64,000 bases of DNA from Croceicoccus mobilis (GTDB taxonomy: Bacteria; Pseudomonadota; Alphaproteobacteria; Sphingomonadales; Sphingomonadaceae): positions 434,001-498,000 of the forward strand of contig NZ_LYWZ01000022.1 in the NCBI RefSeq assembly GCF_001661965.1, read 5' to 3'. This document shows, piece by piece, positions 57,261 through 64,000 of the stretch. The stretch's first letter is position 1. Each line of letters opens with the position of its first letter. The translations under genes and the position numbers were made by a program. The notes under the pieces are model-generated. The model worked only from the letters and a program-made list of their open reading frames with translations, ran no database searches and was not told the origin of the DNA.

Positions 57261-58807
57261 GCTACCAGCACCTCAGCGACATTCCGCCCGATCAACTCCT
57301 GCAGGCGCGTCGCCTCGGCGTTTAGTCCCTCGAGTTCCTCCTGCAGGGCCTCCAGTCGCTCCTTGAAGTCCTCGTCATCGGGCTCCTCGCCAGGCGCCAC
57401 GCCCACATAGCGGCCAGGGTTCAGGCTCCAGTCGTGCGCGGCAATTTCGGTGCGGCTAGCAACCTTGCAGAGGCCTGGGATATCCTTGTAGCCCTCGTCA
57501 CCAAAGGTCTCAGTCATCTGCTGGCCGCTACCTGCATCCAGCTCTTCATCCTGCCCACGCCACAGGCGCACGATGTTGCCTAGGAACTCGATCTGGTCCG
57601 GGGTGTACTCGCGATGCGCACGGGTCACCTGGCGGAAGATGTGTCGGGCGTCGATAAAGAGCACCTGGTCGGCCCGCTCACCTTTCGCTTTTGCTTTGTC
57701 GAGGAACCACAAGGTCACCGGCAGGGTCACTGTGAAAAACATGTTGGGGGACGTCGAGATGATCACATCCACCGCTCCGCTCTCCACCAGCTTGCGGCGC
57801 ATGTCCCGCTCTTTGTCGGAAGCCGAGTTCGCCATGACAAAGCCCGCTCGGCCTGTTTCGTTCAGGGCGGCATTGAAGAGCCCGATCCACAGGTAGTTGG
57901 CATTGTTCTCGCGAGGTATGCCCAGTGAAAATCTCGCATCCACTTCGTCCGCCTCAGTCACCAGACGGTCCCGATCGACCTCGGACTGATTGAAAGGCGG
58001 GTTGGCCATGACGAAGTCGAACTTCCCTACCATGCCCAGCGGGTCTTCGTAGTAGCTATTGGCCACCCTGATATCGCCAGAGAGCCCGTGGACCGCCAGG
58101 TTCAGGCGGCACAGCTTCTGAGTGTCCGACATCTTTTCGGTGCCGTAGATGCCGATTTCGCGCATCGGGCTCTTGTGATGGCGCTTCACGAACTCCGCTG
58201 AGTGCACGAACATGCCGCCCGAGCCGCAGGCGGGGTCGAAGATTTTCCCGTGGTACGGCTCCAGCACCTCCACGATCAGTTTCACGATCGAGGCCGGAGT
58301 GAAATACTCGCCGCCTTTCTGCATGAAGGACGAGGCGAACTCGCCCATGAAGTACTCGAAAATGAGGCCGAATGCGTCCCCGTCGATGTCGAGCGGCTGG
58401 AGGAGCCTCAGGAGCTCCTTCAGGACCCCTTGAGGCAGCGATCCGTAGCCCTTGGGCATCACACCAGCGAGGTCGGGGTTGTGCTCTGAGATGGCCTCCA
58501 TTGCCGCGTTCAGCGCCTTGGCGAGGTCTTCGGTCTCCGGCAGGCCTAGGAGGTAGGAGAAGCGGGCGTGCTCAGGTAGGAAGACTGCCCCGAGGCCATG
58601 GTAGTCCTGCGGGGTCGGCTTCAGGCGCCCCGTAAAGGTCTTCGACAGTTCTTCATGGACCAGGTCGAACTTCGCCTCCATCTGCCTGAGGGCGATCAGG
58701 GCCAGCACGGGCTGGGCATACTGGTCGGGCCTGAGGTCGGTGTTGGTCCACAACTGGTCCGCCGTCGCGAACAGGCGGCGCGTGAGGTCCTGAAGGTCTA
58801 CTGGCAC
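57257..58807 (-). CDS. hsdM: Type I restriction enzyme, M subunit
   Basis: 516 residues from a GTG start with AGGGGGA 5 bases upstream. N-terminal HsdM helical domain (TADQLWTNTDLRPDQYAQPVL), SAM-binding DPACGSGGMFVHS (about 191-203) and catalytic NPPF (269-272), as in N6-adenine methylases. First gene of the R-M operon; 45 bases after the integrase stop. Needs HsdS to select its site. Confidence 0.97.
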   Translation of the reverse strand: MPVDLQDLTRRLFATADQLWTNTDLRPDQYAQPVLALIALRQMEAKFDLVHEELSKTFTGRLKPTPQDYHGLGAVFLPEHARFSYLLGLPETEDLAKALNAAMEAISEHNPDLAGVMPKGYGSLPQGVLKELLRLLQPLDIDGDAFGLIFEYFMGEFASSFMQKGGEYFTPASIVKLIVEVLEPYHGKIFDPACGSGGMFVHSAEFVKRHHKSPMREIGIYGTEKMSDTQKLCRLNLAVHGLSGDIRVANSYYEDPLGMVGKFDFVMANPPFNQSEVDRDRLVTEADEVDARFSLGIPRENNANYLWIGLFNAALNETGRAGFVMANSASDKERDMRRKLVESGAVDVIISTSPNMFFTVTLPVTLWFLDKAKAKGERADQVLFIDARHIFRQVTRAHREYTPDQIEFLGNIVRLWRGQDEELDAGSGQQMTETFGDEGYKDIPGLCKVASRTEIAAHDWSLNPGRYVGVAPGEEPDDEDFKERLEALQEELEGLNAEATRLQELIGRNVAEVLVA

Positions 58808-58852
58808 ATTTCCCCCTGGGACGCGGACGCGCCCTGAATGTCGAAGTTGAAC

Positions 58853-60604
58853 TTACACCGCATTCGCTGGCGCCTCGCAAGACCCCGATCGCTCCGAAGA
58901 AGTCGAGGTCACGACGATCGGCGTATCCACATTGAAGCGCGGTATTTTCCCGATCGCTTCTGCAAGAGCCACCAATGGCGGCTTCCCGTATCGTCTACCG
59001 GTCGTCGCAGGGGCGTGCCCTTGGATAGCGTCCGCAACCCGCTCCTCAATCCCAGCAGTGTACGAAAGCGACTTGAAGGTGTGCCGCCAGGCATGGTTTG
59101 GCTTGATACCCTTGTCAGTGATGCCCACCTCGTCTCGCACCCATTTCGCCAAACGCTCACCGACCTTCTTGAAATGCCGATTGCTCTCGACGTCGACCCG
59201 CTGGCGACCAGGTTCGTAAAACAGCGGCCCCTCCGGCTGGCTCAGTACCATAGCGACGAAACCCTGTTCAATTAGGTGTTCGTGGATGGGGACGATACGA
59301 GCTTCGTTGGTCTTCACCCTTCCCGCTTCTGGCGTGATGCGGACTGTCCAGATGTCCCCGATCTGCTTCACATCCTCGCGTCGCAACTGACTGAACTCGT
59401 TCACGCGAGCCCCAGTATAGGCACATAGCCAGGGTATCCATCGACGAGCGCGAACATAGCAATCGGACATCTTCGCTGCCGGAGACATGAGGCTGGCCTT
59501 CAGTATCGCCTCGGCTTCTGCCGCAGTGAAGTCAGGGTCACGCAATCGGGCTTTCTTAGGCACATCAACAACGACGTCTGCCGCCACATTGGTCGACAGG
59601 GCCCGTTCCTGCACCGCCCAACCCAAGGCAGCCCTAACCGATGTGATGTACTTGTCGCGCACCGTGGAAGGGTCTCGCCGTGCACCCCGCTTCGTAGGCT
59701 CCTGTAACAAAACGTCACGCCAGGCACGGAGGTCGTCAGAAGATATTCGAGTGGCGTCATCGTGACCTACAAACTCCACCAGACGCTTTATGTACCGACG
59801 CCATTCATCACGCACGCCAGGCGTGAGACCCTTGGCCAGGGCGTATCGATCATAGATGTCGAGAAGGGACACACCCTCGTTAGGCTGCGACTTCTGCCGA
59901 GCAGGACCAGGCTGCCTTTCGGGTTCCGAGGGCGTCAGGATCTCATCTCCATCCAGCCTGCGCAGCTTGTCTTGGCAGGCCTTGATCGCGGCATCGTTCA
60001 GAGCCAGACACAGCCGTTGCATGCCTTTATGGTCATTGGGATCGAGGAATGCATCGTCCACCTCGGCGAGCAATTGCGCCTCGTCTTCCCACAGCTCCAC
60101 GATACCGTCTACGTCACCAATCGCCCGCCGGTCTCGATATACCGACAGCATGCCTTCGGTGGTCTCTCGGTTCTTGTCGGCCCAGCGTCTGCGAGGATCA
60201 CCACGCCAGTTGAGCGCTCCGGCATCATGCTCCTGTGCGCGGTCACGCACGTTTGCGAACAGGCTACGCTCTTCAGGAGAGAAACGCGCCTCGTCGTCAT
60301 CCTCCATAGCCTGCCGATAATAGATTTCGGCCAAGCGGGCGATCAGAAGGTGGTCGAGCGGGTCATGTGCGCCCGCCTGCCTCCTCCTGGCCTGGGCGAG
60401 GAGCTGGTCACATTCCGCACTCGCTGTCGCGTATCGCGTCAGGAACTCTGGATCGCTTTCGAACCCGAGGGAAACCTTGTGCTCCCGTTTCCCGCCACAG
60501 AAGGGCCGAAGGTCATCAGGGATCACTCGCCTGAAGCTGCGACGACCCGACGAGTGCTTGAGGATATGCATGATGTATAGGCCCACGTTTTGTACCTCCG
60601 CCAT
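58853..60604 (-). CDS. Tyrosine-family site-specific integrase
   Basis: 583 residues, longer than lambda-type integrases because of an N-terminal extension. Core-binding domain about 245-345. Catalytic residues: Arg400 (YTGARVNEF), His504 and Arg507 (HAWRH), His530 (GHAPATTGRRYG) and Tyr539. It is the gene nearest the tRNA-Thr att site and surely drives integration of the element. An alternative ATG is 33 bases in (60571). Confidence 0.95.
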   Translation of the reverse strand: MAEVQNVGLYIMHILKHSSGRRSFRRVIPDDLRPFCGGKREHKVSLGFESDPEFLTRYATASAECDQLLAQARRRQAGAHDPLDHLLIARLAEIYYRQAMEDDDEARFSPEERSLFANVRDRAQEHDAGALNWRGDPRRRWADKNRETTEGMLSVYRDRRAIGDVDGIVELWEDEAQLLAEVDDAFLDPNDHKGMQRLCLALNDAAIKACQDKLRRLDGDEILTPSEPERQPGPARQKSQPNEGVSLLDIYDRYALAKGLTPGVRDEWRRYIKRLVEFVGHDDATRISSDDLRAWRDVLLQEPTKRGARRDPSTVRDKYITSVRAALGWAVQERALSTNVAADVVVDVPKKARLRDPDFTAAEAEAILKASLMSPAAKMSDCYVRARRWIPWLCAYTGARVNEFSQLRREDVKQIGDIWTVRITPEAGRVKTNEARIVPIHEHLIEQGFVAMVLSQPEGPLFYEPGRQRVDVESNRHFKKVGERLAKWVRDEVGITDKGIKPNHAWRHTFKSLSYTAGIEERVADAIQGHAPATTGRRYGKPPLVALAEAIGKIPRFNVDTPIVVTSTSSERSGSCEAPANAV

Positions 60605-60674
60605 GTACCCTGGCGAGGATGAAGGGCCGGTAAATCTGCGGTTCCTGATGGAAATCAGGCGCTTGTGGGAAGTG

Positions 60675-60691
60675 TGGTGCCGCTTACAGGA
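60675..60691 (+). repeat. tRNA-proximal att copy of the integrative element
   Basis: TGGTGCCGCTTACAGGA at the 3' end of tRNA-Thr, identical to 46600-46616. The crossover lies somewhere in this 17-bp identity block. Confidence 0.9.
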
Positions 60692-60750
60692 CTCGAACCT
60701 GTGACCCCCGCATTACGAATGCGATGCTCTACCAACTGAGCTAAAGCGGC
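60675..60750 (-). tRNA. tRNA-Thr (anticodon CGU)
   Basis: 76 bases including an encoded CCA. Acceptor GCCGCTT pairs with AAGCGGC, the anticodon loop TTCGTAA gives CGU (reads ACG), T-loop GGTTCGAGTCC. It is complete, so the element restored the gene on integration. Confidence 0.95.
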
Positions 60751-60802
60751 CCAACACCGATGCCCCGTTACCCGCGAAGCGCGCGGGCGGCAAGACACCA
60801 GA

Positions 60803-60876
60803 TGGAGGCCCGAGCCGGAATCGAACCGGCGTGCGCGGATTTGCAGTCCGCTGCGTCACCACTCCGCCATCGGGCC
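60803..60876 (-). tRNA. tRNA-Cys (anticodon GCA)
   Basis: 74 bases with CCA. Acceptor GGCCCGA with TCGGGCC, anticodon loop CTGCAAA (GCA), U73 discriminator typical of tRNA-Cys, T-loop GGTTCGATTCC. Lies 52 bases from tRNA-Thr. Confidence 0.95.
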
Positions 60877-60960
60877 TCACCTGTGGTGCGAGGTAGCGCC
60901 CCTAGCGGCCTTTGTCCGATCTGGCAATCGGTCAAAACCGCCGGAGCGCAAAGTTTTATA

Positions 60961-62166
60961 TCAGACGTTCATGCCCATGCTGCGGAACCAGCGCTTTACG
61001 TTGCGCGCGGCCTGCCGCAGGCGCTGCTCGTTCTCGACCATGGCGATGCGGACATAGCCTTCGCCCTGCTCGCCGTAACCCACGCCCGGCGCAACCGCGA
61101 CTTCGGCATGAGTGAGGAGCTGTTTGGAAAATTCGAGGCTGCCCATTTCCTTCAATGCAGGGGGCAGCGGAGCCCATGCGAACATGGATGCGGGCGGCGA
61201 GGGGATATCCCAACCGGCACGGCCGAACGCTTCGACCATCACGTCGCGGCGCGCCTGATAGAGCTTGCGGTTTTTCTCGACGATGTCTTGCGGGCCGTTC
61301 AGCGCCGCGCAGGCCGCCGCCTGGATCGGGGTGAAGGCGCCGTAATCCAGATAGCTCTTCACCCGCGTCAGCGCCGCGATCAGGTCCTTGTTGCCGCAGG
61401 CAAAACCCATGCGCCATCCGGCCATCGAATAGGTCTTCGACATCGAGGTGAACTCGATCGCCACGTCCTTCGCGCCCAGCACTTCGAGGATCGAGCGGGT
61501 CGGCTTGCCGTCGTAATACAGTTCCGAATAGGCAAGGTCGGAGATGATCCAGACATTGTTCTCCTTCGCCCACGCGACCAGCCGCTCATAGAAAGCGAGG
61601 TCGACCGTCTCCGCCGTCGGGTTCGACGGATAATTGACGATCAGCACCGTCGGGCGCGGCACCGAATGGCGCATCGCATTGTCGAGCGCGGTCCAGTATT
61701 TCTCATCCGGCGTGGTCGGCACCTCGCGGATGGTCGCACCGGCAAGGATGAAGCCGAAAGTGTGGATCGGATAGCTGGGGTTGGGCGCCATGATGACATC
61801 GCCGGGCGCGGTGATCGCGGTGGCCAGGCTGGCCAGCCCCTCCTTCGATCCCATGGTGACGACGATCTCGCGCTCGGGATCCAGTTCCACGTTGAAGCGG
61901 CGGCCATAGTAGTTCGCCTGCGCGCGGCGAAGGCCGGGAATGCCCTTCGACTGCGAATAGCCATGGGCGTCGGCCTTGCGCGCCACCTCGCACAGCTTGT
62001 CGACGACATGCTGGGGCGGCGGCAGGTCGGGGTTGCCCATGCCGAGATCGATGATGTCCTGTCCCGCTCGCCGCGCCGCTGCCCGCATGTCGTTCACCTC
62101 GGCGATGACATATGGCGGTAGGCGCTTGATGCGGTAAAAGTCCTGGCTCATCTCTCTCTTGTCCAT
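60961..62166 (-). CDS. Class I aminotransferase, AlaC/DapL-like
   Basis: 401 residues (or 396 if the second Met at 62151, just after AAGAGAGAG, is used; neither start has a well-spaced site). PLP enzyme with DLGMGNPDLPPPQHVVDKL, NYPSNPTAE, DLAYSELYYDG, SMSKTYSMAGWRMGF (PLP Lys) and VRIAMVENEQRLRQA. Resembles alanine/valine- or LL-diaminopimelate aminotransferases; the substrate is not certain. Follows the tRNAs on the same strand. Confidence 0.92.
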   Translation of the reverse strand: MDKREMSQDFYRIKRLPPYVIAEVNDMRAAARRAGQDIIDLGMGNPDLPPPQHVVDKLCEVARKADAHGYSQSKGIPGLRRAQANYYGRRFNVELDPEREIVVTMGSKEGLASLATAITAPGDVIMAPNPSYPIHTFGFILAGATIREVPTTPDEKYWTALDNAMRHSVPRPTVLIVNYPSNPTAETVDLAFYERLVAWAKENNVWIISDLAYSELYYDGKPTRSILEVLGAKDVAIEFTSMSKTYSMAGWRMGFACGNKDLIAALTRVKSYLDYGAFTPIQAAACAALNGPQDIVEKNRKLYQARRDVMVEAFGRAGWDIPSPPASMFAWAPLPPALKEMGSLEFSKQLLTHAEVAVAPGVGYGEQGEGYVRIAMVENEQRLRQAARNVKRWFRSMGMNV

Positions 62167-62348
62167 TGGCGTTGAATGTGCGGGGCCGTCTTAGCGCAAC
62201 GCACAGGCTTCGCCCATGGTGCCAGAAAGCGCCCGCCGCAAGGCAAATCGCGTGCAATTGTTTCAATTCGCCTGCTGACGGTTGCCATTTTGCTGCGCGC
62301 GGCGCAGTAATCGCAATGGGTTCACGGAAGTACGGGCGAGGCGCAAGA

Positions 62349-64000
62349 ATGGCAGAGGGCAACGTCAAGGACGGCAAGAACGAGTTTCAGACCGACGCAT
62401 TGATGGAACTGCCGACATCCCTGTTCGCCGGCCCCTTCGTCGCCATGATGGAAGGGCCGATGCGCGAGATGATCGCGCTGCAATCGGCCGCTGCCGAACA
62501 GATGCTCGATGCCTTCCTGCCCGCCAGCGAAAAGCCGGAAGGCGCAGCGCCTGCCAGCGATGCCGAACCGAATGAATGGTCAACGGTAATGAACGAGCTG
62601 GCCCAGATGTGGCAGCAATTCGCGACCGAGAACCCCGCCATCGCCGCAAGCGGCATTGCCGATCCTTCGCGCTGGCTGGACATGGCGGGCAAGTGGATCA
62701 TGCAATTCCCGCTGGGCGGAGAGGAAACGGCGAATCGCGCCTTTGCCGATCTGCTGTCGCTTTGGGAAAGCGTGATGGCGCAGGTTCAGAGCGAAGGCAT
62801 GAATATCGCTCAGGCCATGATGGGCGAAGCGACGACCGGAAGCAGCGAAGGCAAGGCATTGCCGCGTTCGGACCGCAGGTTCCGGGATCCGCAATGGAGC
62901 GACAACCCGGTCTTCGCCATGCTGCACCAGGCCTATCTGATGGCCGCCGACCAGCTTATCGCCGCCGCCGATCAGGTCGAGGGGCTGTCTCCCGACCGCA
63001 AGGCGCAGCTCAAATTCTTCACCCGCCTTTTGACCGAGGCGCTGAGCCCTGCCCATTTCCCGCTGACCAATCCGTTGGTGATCGAACGCACGCTGGAAAC
63101 CCGCGGCGAAAACCTGCTGCGCGGGATGGAGCATTTCCTGAGCGACCTTAAGGCAGGCCAGCTCAGCCACACCGACAAGAGCGCGTTCGAGATCGGTGAG
63201 AACATCGCGTCGACGCCGGGCAAGGTCGTCTATGAATCGCCGCTGTTCCAGCTGATCCAGTACACGCCCACGACAGAAACCGTGGCGGAAATCCCGCTCA
63301 TCATCTTCCCACCGTGGATCAACCGGTTCTACATCCTCGACCTCACCGCGAAGAAGAGCTTCGTCAAATGGTGTCTCGACCATGGCCTCTCGGTCTTCAT
63401 GGTCAGCTGGAAATCGGCGGACGCCTCGATGGCGAATATCGGGTGGGAGGATTACGCCGCCTCCATGGTCGAGGCGATCGACACGGTGCGCAAGCGGCTG
63501 AAGGTCGATAAGGTCCACACCATCGGTTATTGCGTCGCGGGCACGACTTTGGCGGCAACGCTGGCCATGCTGGCGCGGCGCGGCGAAGAGGACAAGGTCG
63601 CCTCGGCCACCTTCTTCACCGCGCAGGTCGACTTCTCCGAAGCGGGCGAACTGAAAGCCTTTATCGACGAGCACCAGCTTGCCGCGGTGGAGAAGCTGGC
63701 CGCCGACGGATTCCTCGACGGGCGTTATCTCAATGTCGCGTTCAACCTGCTGCGTAGTCCCGACCTCCTGTGGAACTACGTGATCAACAATTACCTGCTG
63801 GGTGAGGACTACAAGGCCTTCGACCTTCTGTACTGGAACGGTCACGGCACCAATCTGCCGGCGCGCTTCCATTCCGAATATCTGCGCCAGCTTTATCAGG
63901 ACAACCGGCTGGTCGTACCCGATGCGATCACGCTCAATGGCACGCCGATCGACCTGCGCCGGATCAAGACGCCGACCTTCATCCAGGCAGGCCGCGAAGA
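62349..64000 (+). CDS. phaC: Class I poly(3-hydroxyalkanoate) synthase (3' end missing)
   Basis: 550 residues visible; the frame runs off the window. ATG 62349 has GAGG 8 bases upstream. N-terminal PhaC region, then FPPWINRFYILDL and the lipase-like box GYCVAGT with nucleophile Cys395; the catalytic Asp and His should lie beyond the end. Polymerises hydroxyacyl-CoA into storage granules. The N-terminal extension before the conserved core is long (about 130 residues). Divergent from the aminotransferase gene. Confidence 0.96.
   Translation, partial: MAEGNVKDGKNEFQTDALMELPTSLFAGPFVAMMEGPMREMIALQSAAAEQMLDAFLPASEKPEGAAPASDAEPNEWSTVMNELAQMWQQFATENPAIAASGIADPSRWLDMAGKWIMQFPLGGEETANRAFADLLSLWESVMAQVQSEGMNIAQAMMGEATTGSSEGKALPRSDRRFRDPQWSDNPVFAMLHQAYLMAADQLIAAADQVEGLSPDRKAQLKFFTRLLTEALSPAHFPLTNPLVIERTLETRGENLLRGMEHFLSDLKAGQLSHTDKSAFEIGENIASTPGKVVYESPLFQLIQYTPTTETVAEIPLIIFPPWINRFYILDLTAKKSFVKWCLDHGLSVFMVSWKSADASMANIGWEDYAASMVEAIDTVRKRLKVDKVHTIGYCVAGTTLAATLAMLARRGEEDKVASATFFTAQVDFSEAGELKAFIDEHQLAAVEKLAADGFLDGRYLNVAFNLLRSPDLLWNYVINNYLLGEDYKAFDLLYWNGHGTNLPARFHSEYLRQLYQDNRLVVPDAITLNGTPIDLRRIKTPTFIQAGRE

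Larger units (their letters stand above)
46600..60691. mobile_element. 14-kb integrative element in tRNA-Thr(CGU)
   Basis: Bounded by 17-bp direct repeats, one being the tRNA-Thr 3' end. A tyrosine integrase gene lies 71 bases from the tRNA and reads away from it. Cargo is a TIR protein, a serine recombinase, a polymerase-like protein, a lipoprotein pair and a type I R-M operon. No conjugation, capsid or replication-initiator gene recognised, so it looks like a genomic island or satellite-like integrative element that depends on others for spread. Codon use shifts to more AGG/CTC/CAG words than flanking DNA. Confidence 0.88.

Overview
The window is a high-GC alphaproteobacterial chromosome segment, most likely Sphingomonadales and probably Erythrobacteraceae or Sphingomonadaceae. 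This rests on a MipZ division ATPase, a tonB-exbB-exbD-exbD cluster, a class I PHA synthase, an HslO/ArgF/ArgD cluster and strong GC3 codon use. It was called by reading protein motifs; no database search was possible. Gene density is ordinary and most genes sit in short co-directional runs with 4-base ATGA overlaps.

Bases 1-26000 are core chromosome: an OmpA protein cut by the window edge, queC, hslO-argF-argD, a two-domain cold-shock protein with an RGG-like head, terC, a nitrogen block (a second PII gene and a glnK-amtB operon behind a good sigma-54 promoter with an NtrC-like site), a long pheS-pheT-epimerase-SDR-prfC run, rpmI-rplT, a prs-hisN-GGCT-SDR run, and hom-glpX. Bases 26000-46500 hold tonB-exbB-exbD-exbD, a ligase-associated-type helicase, a possible small RNA, a phosphomannomutase, mipZ with a J-domain gene, panC, a solitary DNA methyltransferase, an ammonium-transporter/PAS/GGDEF/EAL fusion, a 36-residue small protein, a patatin lipase, an old-yellow-enzyme reductase, an acyltransferase and lrgAB.

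Bases 46600-60691 are an integrative element of about 14 kb in the 3' end of a tRNA-Thr(CGU) gene. A 17-bp direct repeat marks both ends, the tRNA is kept whole on the right, and a tyrosine integrase lies next to it. Cargo: a coiled-coil TIR protein, a small basic protein, a serine recombinase, a 478-residue protein carrying what look like family A polymerase palm motifs, a coupled lipoprotein/unknown pair, and a type I restriction-modification operon (hsdM, hsdS, a DUF4268-like gene, hsdR) in which hsdS is broken by an apparent one-base deletion. To the right are tRNA-Thr, tRNA-Cys, an aminotransferase and the start of phaC.

Functionally, three themes stand out: nitrogen sensing (two PII proteins, AmtB, and an Amt-linked c-di-GMP enzyme), energy-coupled outer-membrane transport (TonB/ExbBD), and mobile defence (TIR plus type I R-M). 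The polymerase-like protein and the Amt-GGDEF-EAL fusion are the items most worth following up.
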